Shown: positions 42,899 through 51,910, numbered from the stretch's first letter. The stretch is DNA of 57,266 nucleotides from UMGS1696 sp963642885 (GCA_963642885.1 CAVIJI010000011.1:1-57266), one strand, 5' to 3'. The notes: generated by a model from the sequence alone, not told the origin. Program-made: numbers and translations.

Positions 42899-42950
42899 GC
42901 CATATGTTCCTATAAATCAGTCATAATTCACACTGTTCATGCACTCTTAA

Positions 42951-42979
42951 TTGACACGGACACTTGTGAATGATATAAT
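42951..42979 (+). promoter_or_regulatory. Promoter of the glycyl radical enzyme operon
   Basis: TTGACA (42951-42956), 17-bp spacer, TATAAT (42974-42979). Confidence 0.88.
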
Positions 42980-43022
42980 TCCTCATGATAAAATCTTGAA
43001 ATACCCTCGGGAGATATAATTT

Positions 43023-45026
43023 ATGACATATTACGATTACATAACATCGGGCGGACATAAAGTATTCCGCCATCCTGCATTCGAAGGCAGAAATATAGCG
43101 GAAGAGTTTTCGGCGGAGTTTTTATCCCCCGAGGAAAGAATGACACGACGTTTCGAAGCGCTTTGTGCGAATGAAGAAGCGCATATTTTCGATGGTCAGA
43201 AAATAGTTTTCATGCGAACTTCCTCCGATTTTCCCGATGTTTTTACAGCCGAAGAATGGGCGGAAATCAAAAAGACTCATTTTATCCATGAGCTCGGATA
43301 CACCTCGAATGTAACCCCCGACTACAAACGTGTAATTTCACGCGGCTTTAAAGAAATACTCGGCGACGAAAAAATAAACGAATTCGAAAAGCGTGAAATC
43401 ACGGCGCTTATGTCGGTAGTCGACAAGTACAGAGCGGAAGCCGAAAAAATCGGAAGAAACGATGTTGCCGACGTACTTGCACGTGTTCCATGGGAAGCAC
43501 CGCGAACCTTCCGTGAAGCATTGCAGTTTTTCCGTATAGTTCACTACGCACTTTGGCTTGAAGGCACATATCACGTAACATGCGGAAGATTCGACAAATA
43601 TATGTATCCGTATTATAAAGCCGATATTGACGCGGGCAGACTTACCGATGATGAAGCTCTTGAGCTTATCACCGATTTATTCCTTTCGTTCAACATCGAC
43701 TCCGATCTGTATCCCGGTGTACAGCAAGGCGATAACGGTCAATCAATGGTACTCGGCGGTTGTGACGCCGACGGAAACGATTGCTTCACCCGTCTCTCCG
43801 AGCTGTGTCTCCTTGCGTCGGGAAAGAACAGGCTTATCGACCCGAAAATCAATATGAGAGTCTCGAAATCCACTCCCGCCGACAGATTTGTAAGCGGCAG
43901 CCGTTTGACTGCCGTCGGAATGGGATTTCCTCAATATTCAAACGATGATATAGTTATTCCGGGACTCGAAAAGCTCGGTTACTCTCACGAGGATGCAGCC
44001 GAGTACGGTGTCGCCGCATGTTGGGAATTTATCGTTCCGGGTAATGGTTTCGACGTGGCCAACATCGCCGCTCTCTCCTTCCCGAAAGCGGTAGACAATG
44101 TGCTTCATCACGGATTCGCCTCATGCAGGTCTAAGGAAGAGCTCGAAAGCATGGTAAAGGCAGAAATCGCACATCAATGTGCCGATATAACCTCGTCCGT
44201 TAAAAATTTATGGTTTGTCCCCGCACCTTTTCTTACATTATTTTTCGATGCACCTAAGGGAGACGTTTCAAAGGGCTCGAAATACAATAATTTCGGTGCT
44301 CACGGAACGGGCATATCGACAGCCGCGGATTCGCTCGCGGCTATGGTTAAATACGTTATAGAAGACAAGAGAATCACGGCTGAGGAACTCATCGAAGCAG
44401 TTGACTCCGATTTCGAGCTGCACGAAGAGCTGCTTACCGTCCTTCGAAATGAAGCACCGAAAATGGGAGCCGAAAACGGTGAGACAGCAGATGATTGGGC
44501 AGTGCTGCTGCTCGACACCTTCGCGAATGAAATGAAGGAATACCGCAACTGTCGCGGAGGCTGCTGGAGAGCGGGCACGGGCTCGGCTATGTATTACCTC
44601 TGGCACGCCAATCAGCTCGGTGCGTCGCCCGACGGAAGAAGAAAAGGCGAACCGTTCGGCACTAATTATTCCCCTTCCCTTTTCGCCAAAACCGCAGGCC
44701 CCGTATCTATAATACGCAGCTTTACCAAAGCAAACCTCGTAAACAATGTAAACGGAGGCCCGCTGACACTCGAATTCGACTCATCGGTATTCACGGAATC
44801 CGATGCTCCCGAAAAGCTCGGTGCGCTTGTGAGATACTTTATAGCTCTCGGCGGGCATCAGCTGCAGCTTAATTCCGTTTCAAAGGAAATACTTCTCGAT
44901 GCACAGGCACATCCCGAAAAATATCCGCGCCTTATTGTTCGAATTTGGGGATGGAGCGCGTATTTTACCGAGCTTGACAAGCCGTATCAGGATCATGTTA
45001 TAGCAAGACAGGAATACAAGTTATAA
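43023..45026 (+). CDS. Glycyl radical enzyme, unassigned PFL/dehydratase-like type
   Basis: 667-residue glycyl radical enzyme, oxygen-sensitive and cytoplasmic. The thiyl-radical Cys is C333 in GVAACWEFIVPG, with E335 two residues later as in dehydratase/lyase-type members (CxE) rather than the Cys-Cys of pyruvate formate-lyase. The C-terminal radical loop is VRIWGWSAYF with G643; usual members read close to VRVAGYSA, so W before and W after the Gly are unusual. The length is well below the roughly 750-850 residues of known PFL or glycerol/choline/propanediol enzymes. The activase follows directly. Predicted to remove water or another group from a polyol or similar substrate; the substrate is unknown. 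Confidence 0.88.
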   Translation: MTYYDYITSGGHKVFRHPAFEGRNIAEEFSAEFLSPEERMTRRFEALCANEEAHIFDGQKIVFMRTSSDFPDVFTAEEWAEIKKTHFIHELGYTSNVTPDYKRVISRGFKEILGDEKINEFEKREITALMSVVDKYRAEAEKIGRNDVADVLARVPWEAPRTFREALQFFRIVHYALWLEGTYHVTCGRFDKYMYPYYKADIDAGRLTDDEALELITDLFLSFNIDSDLYPGVQQGDNGQSMVLGGCDADGNDCFTRLSELCLLASGKNRLIDPKINMRVSKSTPADRFVSGSRLTAVGMGFPQYSNDDIVIPGLEKLGYSHEDAAEYGVAACWEFIVPGNGFDVANIAALSFPKAVDNVLHHGFASCRSKEELESMVKAEIAHQCADITSSVKNLWFVPAPFLTLFFDAPKGDVSKGSKYNNFGAHGTGISTAADSLAAMVKYVIEDKRITAEELIEAVDSDFELHEELLTVLRNEAPKMGAENGETADDWAVLLLDTFANEMKEYRNCRGGCWRAGTGSAMYYLWHANQLGASPDGRRKGEPFGTNYSPSLFAKTAGPVSIIRSFTKANLVNNVNGGPLTLEFDSSVFTESDAPEKLGALVRYFIALGGHQLQLNSVSKEILLDAQAHPEKYPRLIVRIWGWSAYFTELDKPYQDHVIARQEYKL

Positions 45027-45856
45027 TGAGTGAACAAATCGAAACAGACAAAACCGTATTTGACATCGCAAGCTATTCTCACCGCAGTGTCGAGGGCATT
45101 GTCTTCGACATAAAGGAGTTTGCGGTTCATGACGGCGAGGGTGTCCGCACAACGGTATTTTTAAAGGGGTGCCCCCTCTCATGTATCTGGTGTCACAATC
45201 CCGAGGGGCAGTCACCGTATCCCGAGGTTATGGAAAAAGCAGGCTGTACACACTGCGGAAGGTGCAGGAGCGGATGCGGACATACGGAATGTCTGCCGCT
45301 CGGCAGATGCATTCATGCCTGTCCGAACGGTTTACTCAGGATTGCGGGACGAAAAACGGAATCTTACACCCTTGCACAAAAGCTCGGTCGTGACGCACTG
45401 CTTTACGAAATGAGCGGCGGCGGTGTCACCCTCTCCGGCGGCGAGCCCCTTATGCAGGCGGCTTTCTGCGTATCGCTCCTTCATAAGCTCGGCGAAATGG
45501 GTATAAATCGTGCCATAGAAACAAGCGGTTTCGCATCAAACGAAGTGTTTAAGGCGGTAATAGCCGAGTGTGACTACGTGTTCTGCGACTTAAAGCTTGC
45601 GGACAGTGCCGTACATAAAAAATATACGGGTGTACCGAATGAGCCGATACTCGAAAATATAAATACGCTCAGGCATTCGGGAAAGAAATACAGAATAAGA
45701 GTACCGCTTATTCCGGGAATAACCGACACAGACGAAAATCTCAGCGGAATACGAGAATTGACAACGGAGGATGAGGTTCAGTACCTGCCGTACAATAAGC
45801 TCGCGGGAGCAAAATACGCTCAGCTCGGAAGAAAATACGCACTCGACTCCGAGTAA
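45026..45856 (+). CDS. Glycyl radical enzyme activase (radical SAM)
   Basis: 276-residue radical SAM protein that installs the Gly radical in the enzyme encoded just upstream. The radical SAM motif is GCPLSCIWCHNPEG (CX3CX2C), followed by a ferredoxin-like insert with two Cys clusters (CTHCGRCRSGCG, CLPLGRCIHAC), then GGGVTLSGGEPLMQA. The insert is typical of activases for dehydratase-type rather than classical PFL enzymes. The ATG shares one base with the stop of the enzyme gene (TAATG), so they are coupled. Confidence 0.95.
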   Translation: MSEQIETDKTVFDIASYSHRSVEGIVFDIKEFAVHDGEGVRTTVFLKGCPLSCIWCHNPEGQSPYPEVMEKAGCTHCGRCRSGCGHTECLPLGRCIHACPNGLLRIAGRKTESYTLAQKLGRDALLYEMSGGGVTLSGGEPLMQAAFCVSLLHKLGEMGINRAIETSGFASNEVFKAVIAECDYVFCDLKLADSAVHKKYTGVPNEPILENINTLRHSGKKYRIRVPLIPGITDTDENLSGIRELTTEDEVQYLPYNKLAGAKYAQLGRKYALDSE

Positions 45857-45914
45857 AGTATCGTCTGATAATGAAGAAAAACCAATCATTTTTTGATTTT
45901 TCGCATATTTCCCG

Positions 45915-45943
45915 TTGCATTATCGTCGATTGTATTGTATAAT
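45915..45943 (+). promoter_or_regulatory. Promoter of the DUF2961 gene
   Basis: TTGCAT (45915-45920), 17-bp spacer, TATAAT (45938-45943); leader about 125 bases. Confidence 0.75.
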
Positions 45944-46074
45944 GACAACGAAAACAGCTTCAGCATGATAAAAACAGGCAATTACCGTTAAAATAATAAT
46001 TTAATGCACGGACATCGAAGCACGGAAACGAACAGAATGCTCGTCTGTCCGAATGCGTCAAAAAGGAGGACAAT

Positions 46075-47160
46075 ATGTCAAACTACAAATTCAACGGAAT
46101 CGGAACAACACTTACCAATCTTGCGACACTTTCCGATGCGAAGACCCGTTCAATCAGCGCCGAAAACTTTAAGGGCGAAAAGGGCAAGGGCGGCATGGCT
46201 GTCGAAGGTACAGGTGCGGGATGTGCGAGAGATCTCGGTATAGGCTGGAAGGTATCTCCTTCGGTAAGAATAGAACCCCATACCGTATTCACAATGGCCG
46301 ATATCGAAGGTTCGGGCTTCATAGATCATATGTGGATGGTTCCCGCGGGAGTTCCCGGCAGATACGTTATTTTCCGTATTTACTGGGATGACAGCGACGT
46401 TCCCGCCGTTGAGTGCCCGATGGGAGATTTCTTTGCAAACGCTTATTTACCCGCATTCCAGCAAATGAGCTCTCTCGCAGTATGCGTTAATCCCAGAAAC
46501 GGCCTCAACTGCTACTGGACAATGCCGTTCAAAAAGAGATGCCGCATGACTGTCGAAAATATCGGCGACGAGGTATGCTCATTCTATTATCAGGTAGACT
46601 ACCAGCTCACGGATGTTCCCGATGACTGCGGATATTTCCACGCTCAGTTCAGAAGAAGCAATCCTCTCGCGTACAAAGACGTTCATACTATTCTCGACGG
46701 CGTTGAAGGCAAAGGTCACTATATAGGCACATACATGGCATGGGGCGTCAACAACACCGGTTGGTGGGGCGAAGGCGAAATCAAGTTCTACATGGACGGA
46801 GACGACGAATTCCCGACAATCTGCGGAACAGGTACCGAAGACTATTTCTGCGGCGCGTATAACTTCGATAATGAACATCACTACGAAAAATACTGCACAC
46901 CGTATTCGGGAATGATTCCGTATGCTCCCGACGGACTTTACAACTCACAGCAGCGTTTCTCCCTTTACAGATGGCATATCACCGATCCCGTTCGTTTCGA
47001 AGAAAATCTGAGAATTACAATTCAAGCTCTCGGATGGCGTTCATACGGCAGATATCTTCCCATGCAGGATGATATCTCCTCCGTAGCATTCTTCTATCTC
47101 GACAAGCCGTCTACAAAGCTTCCCGTTCTTCCCGACAGAGACTATCTCGAAATAATCTAA
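46075..47160 (+). CDS. DUF2961 (GH172-like) protein
   Basis: 361-residue protein without signal peptide. It matches the DUF2961 family, part of which is CAZy GH172 (difructose dianhydride and D-arabinofuranoside-acting enzymes). Family text includes GSGFIDHMWMVP, WDDSDVPAVECPMGDFF, the GEGEIKFYMDGDDEFPTICG block and GTGTEDYFCGAYNF, the region that holds acidic catalytic residues in GH172. Good GGAGGA before the ATG. It sits between the glycyl radical enzyme unit and a solute-binding lipoprotein, consistent with sugar metabolism inside the cell. Exact linkage specificity unknown. Confidence 0.9.
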   Translation: MSNYKFNGIGTTLTNLATLSDAKTRSISAENFKGEKGKGGMAVEGTGAGCARDLGIGWKVSPSVRIEPHTVFTMADIEGSGFIDHMWMVPAGVPGRYVIFRIYWDDSDVPAVECPMGDFFANAYLPAFQQMSSLAVCVNPRNGLNCYWTMPFKKRCRMTVENIGDEVCSFYYQVDYQLTDVPDDCGYFHAQFRRSNPLAYKDVHTILDGVEGKGHYIGTYMAWGVNNTGWWGEGEIKFYMDGDDEFPTICGTGTEDYFCGAYNFDNEHHYEKYCTPYSGMIPYAPDGLYNSQQRFSLYRWHITDPVRFEENLRITIQALGWRSYGRYLPMQDDISSVAFFYLDKPSTKLPVLPDRDYLEII

Positions 47161-47183
47161 GCACCGTAATAATCATATTGTAC

Positions 47184-47218
47184 ACGGCGGCGGTATGTTT
47201 TCGTACCGCCGCCGTTTT
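47184..47218 (+). terminator. Terminator after the DUF2961 gene
   Basis: CGGCGGCGGTA (47185-47195) pairs with TACCGCCGCCG (47204-47214) and a TTTT run follows. Confidence 0.9.
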
Positions 47219-47255
47219 CGCCGAGCGGGAATATACAATGTAAAAAAATTATATA

Positions 47256-47284
47256 GTGACAAGCCGTTTTTAATATGATATAAT
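47256..47284 (+). promoter_or_regulatory. Promoter of lipoprotein gene at 47504
   Basis: GTGACA (47256-47261), 17-bp spacer, TATAAT (47279-47284). Confidence 0.7.
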
Positions 47285-47304
47285 ATTCACAGTTAAAGCG
47301 GCTT
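47261..47304 (+). promoter_or_regulatory. Operator-like dyad centred on the -10
   Basis: AAGCCGTTTTTAA (47261-47273) and TTAAAGCGGCTT (47293-47304) form an imperfect inverted repeat centred on the TATAAT, as expected for a repressor site. From there to the ATG at 47504 (about 200 bases) I see no gene; a second AAGAAAGGAAGC near 47415-47426 has no matching start codon. Confidence 0.45.
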
Positions 47305-47503
47305 GTTTATTCTCGGATAGAAGCAACATAACGGAAATGTCGGCTGTACGGGAACACACACGCATTCGAAAATACGATTTCCCACAGTCTCAAGGAACGG
47401 TCGGGTATATCAAGAAAGGAAGCGATATTCACTTTATTACGGTGATAGCGTACTCGGTTCCCCCCTTATCAAACGAATTGTCATAAAAGAAAGGAAGCAG
47501 AAA

Positions 47504-49027
47504 ATGAAAAAAAGTAAACAGATGATTTCTTTTGCCATGTCGATGCTTATACTCCTTTTATCCTTATCGGCATGCAGTCAGAACAGTGCGGAAGAGAACG
47601 CAGCGAATGAAAATTTATCTGAGACCACGGATACGTCACAGGCTGTGTCCGAATCCGACATTCCCGAAACTGAAGCGGAAAAGGATCCGTTTGACGGACT
47701 CGAAAACAAGGATTTGGGCGGTTTGACCTTCACATTCTTAACGAGCAACTGGCCCGGTGAGGCGGTATGGACCGTCGACGATATATCCGCGGAGGAATAC
47801 ACGGGCGCTACCATCAACGATGCCGTATATGAGAGAAATCTAAAGGTTGAGGACAGGCTGAAGTGCAAGGTAGCAGAAGCCAATCTTGCAAGCTCCGCCG
47901 ATGCGAATACCGCTCTCGCCAATTCGGTTACGGCCGCCGACAATGCGTATCAGGTATGGGTTCCCAGATTTCACGAATACTTGGCAAATGCATCAAAGGG
48001 TAATATAACCGACCTTAACGACGTTGCGGGAATCGATTTCACACGCGACGCATGGGTTAAAAATTCAATCGAAGGTCTTTCGTTCCTCGGACACTCCTTC
48101 ACGGCTTGCAATGAAATGATAACCATACACAAAGAAGCCGTATCGTCTATTATTTTCAACAAGGACTTAGCCGAGCAATATCAATTTGAAAATCTGTATG
48201 ATGTAGTCCGAGAAGGACGCTGGACACTCGACTATTTTTCGTCCAAGGTTGAAGAAGCTTCCGCGGACATTGACGGTGACGGTGTGATGACCGAAAACGA
48301 CCGATACGGTTTCTTCTATCAGAGAGATACCCTTGACGCATTCTTAGCCGCGGGAGAGGGTGCGATTTGCGAAAAGGACGAAAACGATAAGCCGATATAC
48401 ACGTTCGATACCGAAAAGGTTATCGATATTCTTTCCACCTCCGCAAATCTTTTATATAATCAAAACACCTGCTATAACGTGATGAACGCCTCGGGAGATT
48501 TCAACGAATGGATGGCTAATCAGTTCATGGCAAACGATGCCATGTTCATGTGGGTCAGAAACGTAAATATTCCGCAGCTTCGTTCAATGGAAAATGATTT
48601 CGGAGTTCTTCCGATTCCGAAATATAATGATACCACAGAAGCATACTATTCCGTTGTAAATTCATATACGGGTGCCGGCATATCCGTTCCGGTTCTCGGT
48701 GACAGCGCATATATCGACAATGTCGGACTCTTCATCGAAACAATGGGAGCGGCATCCATGAATACTCTTTGCAACGCTTATTATGATGTAATGCTCAACG
48801 GTATCGTTGTCAGAGATGCGGAATCGCAGAACATGCTTGATATAATTTACTCAAACACCACATACGACTGCGGCGCAATAGGCTACTATGCCAACATCAG
48901 TGACTATATCTACATGGTAATGAGCTATAACAGCGACTTTGCATCGTATAGTGCGAAAAACAAAAAGATGGTCATAAAATTTATCGACAAAATGGTCGAT
49001 AAAATAGAGGAAAATTACCCGAACTGA
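47504..49027 (+). CDS. Solute-binding lipoprotein (paralogue 5) with acidic calcium-type loop
   Basis: 507-residue exported lipoprotein, lipobox SLSA-C, then an Asn/Glu/Thr-rich linker. Shared blocks are NKDLGGLTFTFLT, GATINDAVYERNL, EGRWTLDYFSSKVEEA and FGVLPIPKYND. The acidic loop DIDGDGVMTEND begins at D255. AAAGGAAGC precedes the ATG. It lies 35 bases before a sugar kinase gene on the same strand, so its ligand is likely a sugar that the kinase handles after import. No permease gene is present here. Confidence 0.82.
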   Translation: MKKSKQMISFAMSMLILLLSLSACSQNSAEENAANENLSETTDTSQAVSESDIPETEAEKDPFDGLENKDLGGLTFTFLTSNWPGEAVWTVDDISAEEYTGATINDAVYERNLKVEDRLKCKVAEANLASSADANTALANSVTAADNAYQVWVPRFHEYLANASKGNITDLNDVAGIDFTRDAWVKNSIEGLSFLGHSFTACNEMITIHKEAVSSIIFNKDLAEQYQFENLYDVVREGRWTLDYFSSKVEEASADIDGDGVMTENDRYGFFYQRDTLDAFLAAGEGAICEKDENDKPIYTFDTEKVIDILSTSANLLYNQNTCYNVMNASGDFNEWMANQFMANDAMFMWVRNVNIPQLRSMENDFGVLPIPKYNDTTEAYYSVVNSYTGAGISVPVLGDSAYIDNVGLFIETMGAASMNTLCNAYYDVMLNGIVVRDAESQNMLDIIYSNTTYDCGAIGYYANISDYIYMVMSYNSDFASYSAKNKKMVIKFIDKMVDKIEENYPN

Positions 49028-49062
49028 AAACACGATAATCATTCAAACAAGGAGCATATAAT

Positions 49063-50649
49063 ATGACAGAGAAAGCAACCATAACGGAAGAAAAAACCGC
49101 GATAGGAATAGAATTCGGTTCAACCAGAATTAAAGCCGTTCTTATTGACGAAAATTGCAATCCCATTGCAAGCGGCAGCTATGATTGGGAAAACAGACTC
49201 GAAAACGGATATTGGACATACTCAATCGATGATATCCTTACGGGTTTGCGTGCGTCTTATGCATCACTGAAAAAAAACGTACTCGAAAAATACGGTATAA
49301 CACTCACACATCCCGGTGCTTTGGGAATTTCCGGTATGATGCACGGATACCTTGCCTTCGATGAAAACGATAACCTTCTTACTCCGTTCAGAACATGGAG
49401 AAATACCACAACAGGCGAGGCTGCGGGAGAATTATCCGCTGTTCTCGACTTCAATATACCGCAAAGATGGAGCTGTGCTCATTTGTACCAGGCTGTTTTA
49501 AACGGTGAGGAGCATATTTCACGTATAGCACATGTCACCACACTCGCAGGGTATATACACTATCTTCTCACAGGTCGCCGCGAGGTAGGAATAGGCGAAG
49601 CATCGGGAATTTTCCCCATAGATTCTGCAAAGCTGTGCTACGATTCCGAGAAGCTCGAGCTGTATAACGAAAGGCTGAAATCTCACGGAGTAAGCTTTAA
49701 AATCGAAGATGTTATCCCACATGTTCGTTTGGCAGGCGAAAAGGGTGCTTATCTTACCGAAAACGGTGCGAAGCTTCTCGATGCCGACGGAGATTTGCTT
49801 CCCGGTATTCCGCTGTGTCCTCCCGAAGGCGATGCGGGAACGGGTATGGTAGCCACAAATGCCGTAAGAGTCCGCACGGGTAATATTTCCGCGGGAACCT
49901 CGATTTTCTCCATGCTCGTGCTTGACAGAAAGCTTTCGAAAACATATCCCGAAATAGATATGGTAACGACTCCCGACGGTGCTCCCGTCGCTATGGTGCA
50001 TTGCAATAACTGCTGCGGTGAAATCGATGCATGGGCGAAAATATTCTGTGAATTCGCATCTGCCGCAGGTTTGGACATTCCGAAATACAAGGTATACGAC
50101 ACGCTGTACTATATGGCATTAAAAGGCGATAAGGATTGCGGCGGTGTGGTCTCGTATAACTTCCTGTCAGGCGAGCATATTCTCGGCGTAAAATCGGGAC
50201 ATCCGATGTATTTCAGAGCGGAAGACGGAAAGATGAATCTCGCTAATTTCTTCCGTGCACAGATTTATTCATCCGTAGCCGCCCTTAAATCCGGTATGGA
50301 TCTCTTGCTTCATGACGAAGGCGTGAAAGCCGACTGCTTTACAGGTCACGGCGGACTTTTCAAAACCGAAGGTGTTGCACAGCAATTCCTTGCCGATGCC
50401 ATCAACACCCCCGTATCCGTTATGAAAACGGCCGGAGAGGGCGGAGCTTGGGGCATGGCTGTTCTCGCACAATTTATGATGCGTGGGGACGGAAAGAAGC
50501 TTCCCGACTACCTTGACGAAAACGTTTTCGCATCAATGGAATCCACCACGCTTTCTCCCACAGCCGACGGTTCCGCAGGCTTCGAGCATTATATGAACAG
50601 CTACAAAGACGGTCTCACGGCACAGTACGCACTTGATAACCGCAGATAA
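49063..50649 (+). CDS. FGGY-family carbohydrate kinase
   Basis: 528-residue sugar kinase of the FGGY family (xylulokinase, ribulokinase, gluconokinase and others). The N-terminal phosphate loop IGIEFGSTRIKAVLID is clear; the GISGMMHGYLAFD block resembles xylulokinase-type members; GTSIFSMLVL and the second-domain KTAGEGGAWGMAVLAQFM are the C-terminal nucleotide site. Substrate is not determinable. It is co-directional with the lipoprotein upstream and closed by a terminator. Confidence 0.9.
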   Translation: MTEKATITEEKTAIGIEFGSTRIKAVLIDENCNPIASGSYDWENRLENGYWTYSIDDILTGLRASYASLKKNVLEKYGITLTHPGALGISGMMHGYLAFDENDNLLTPFRTWRNTTTGEAAGELSAVLDFNIPQRWSCAHLYQAVLNGEEHISRIAHVTTLAGYIHYLLTGRREVGIGEASGIFPIDSAKLCYDSEKLELYNERLKSHGVSFKIEDVIPHVRLAGEKGAYLTENGAKLLDADGDLLPGIPLCPPEGDAGTGMVATNAVRVRTGNISAGTSIFSMLVLDRKLSKTYPEIDMVTTPDGAPVAMVHCNNCCGEIDAWAKIFCEFASAAGLDIPKYKVYDTLYYMALKGDKDCGGVVSYNFLSGEHILGVKSGHPMYFRAEDGKMNLANFFRAQIYSSVAALKSGMDLLLHDEGVKADCFTGHGGLFKTEGVAQQFLADAINTPVSVMKTAGEGGAWGMAVLAQFMMRGDGKKLPDYLDENVFASMESTTLSPTADGSAGFEHYMNSYKDGLTAQYALDNRR

Positions 50650-50663
50650 ATAATTTACTTTTC

Positions 50664-50708
50664 AGTCGAGCTCTCTCCGATTCATCCTCGGGTGAGCTCG
50701 ACTTTTTG
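50664..50708 (+). terminator. Terminator after the FGGY kinase gene
   Basis: AGTCGAGCTC (50664-50673) pairs with GAGCTCGACT (50694-50703), followed by TTTTTG. Confidence 0.9.
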
Positions 50709-50738
50709 TTTACGTGCGGATATGTTCATGAAATAAGC

Positions 50739-50767
50739 TTGATGAAGGATATTATCGGTGGTATAAT
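50739..50767 (+). promoter_or_regulatory. Promoter of the M42 peptidase gene
   Basis: TTGATG (50739-50744), 17-bp spacer, TATAAT (50762-50767). Confidence 0.75.
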
Positions 50768-50823
50768 ATTGGAAACTATTCGATAAATCTCGAACAGCAT
50801 ACAAAAAATTATTTATTATAAAG

Positions 50824-50852
50824 TTTGCCGAAATACCTCGATTTTCGGCAAA
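50824..50852 (+). promoter_or_regulatory. Leader hairpin before the M42 gene
   Basis: TTTGCCGAAA (50824-50833) pairs with TTTCGGCAAA (50843-50852) around a nine-base loop, ending about 7 bases before the AAAGG of the ribosome binding site. No T-run, so it is not a terminator; it may influence translation or mRNA stability. Confidence 0.5.
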
Positions 50853-50872
50853 CGGAATGAAAGGTATTACTT

Positions 50873-51910
50873 ATGGATAGAAAATATGCCGTTTATGCCG
50901 CAGAAAAAGCCGCGGAGCTGCTTGCCATAGACAGCCCCACGGGCTTTACAGACAAAGCCGCCGAATGGGTTAAAAACGAATTCTCCTCCCTCGGATTCGG
51001 TGCCGAAATCACCGCAAAAGGCGGAGTTCTCGTTGACTTGGGCGGGGAAAAAGACGATGATGCCCTTCTGCTTGAGGCACACACCGATACTCTCGGCGGA
51101 ATGGTTGCGGAAATCAAAGGCTCGGGCAGACTGAGACTCACAAATCTCGGCGGAATGAGAGCCGAAAACGCCGAAACCGAAAACGTCAGAGTATACACGA
51201 GAGACGGCAAAATCTACGAGGGCACTCTCCAGCTTTGCAACGCATCCGTACACGTAAACGGAAGCTATGCAGACACCAAGAGAAGCTGGAGCACAACCGA
51301 GGTTGTACTTGACGAGGATGTCAATTCCGCAGACGACACAAAGGCTCTCGGTATCGAGGTCGGAGATATAGTAGCTTTCGACCCGAGAACGAAAATCACC
51401 GAAAGCGGATATATAAAGAGCCGTTTCCTTGACGACAAGCTTTCGGTAGGCATTCTGCTCGGATTCGCTCGCTTTATCAAAGATGAAAGCATTACACTTC
51501 CCCGCCGTACGTATCTCCATATTACGGTTTACGAAGAAGTCGGTCACGGCGGTGCGGGCTCTGTTCCGACGGGAGTAACGGAAGCTATCTCGGTAGACAT
51601 GGGATGTGTCGGAGACGGACTTTCATGCACGGAGAAGCAGGTTTCGATATGTGCAAAGGATTCCGGCGGCCCTTACTCGTACTCCGTTATCGGAAAGCTT
51701 ATTGCAGCCGCAAAGCAGGAAGGCGCGGATTATGCCGTTGACGTATATCCGTTCTACGGTTCCGATGTCGAAGCTACTCTTTCGGCGGGATACGATATCC
51801 GTCACGGTTTAATCGGTGCGGGCGTATACGCAAGCCACGGATACGAGCGTTCGCACATTGACGGAGTATATAATTCACTCAAGGTGCTCAAAGGATATCT
51901 CGGAATATAA
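50873..51910 (+). CDS. M42 family aminopeptidase
   Basis: 345-residue di-metal aminopeptidase of the M42 family (glutamyl aminopeptidase/TET-type, sometimes mislabelled endoglucanase). Metal-site motifs occur in order: LLEAHTDTLGGMV, SRFLDDKLSVGILL, TVYEEVGHGGAG and ISVDMGCVG; the C-terminal GAGVYASHGYERSH carries the last His. It acts on peptides in the cytoplasm. The gene has its own promoter with a leader hairpin and is 62 bases before a small membrane protein gene. Confidence 0.92.
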   Translation: MDRKYAVYAAEKAAELLAIDSPTGFTDKAAEWVKNEFSSLGFGAEITAKGGVLVDLGGEKDDDALLLEAHTDTLGGMVAEIKGSGRLRLTNLGGMRAENAETENVRVYTRDGKIYEGTLQLCNASVHVNGSYADTKRSWSTTEVVLDEDVNSADDTKALGIEVGDIVAFDPRTKITESGYIKSRFLDDKLSVGILLGFARFIKDESITLPRRTYLHITVYEEVGHGGAGSVPTGVTEAISVDMGCVGDGLSCTEKQVSICAKDSGGPYSYSVIGKLIAAAKQEGADYAVDVYPFYGSDVEATLSAGYDIRHGLIGAGVYASHGYERSHIDGVYNSLKVLKGYLGI

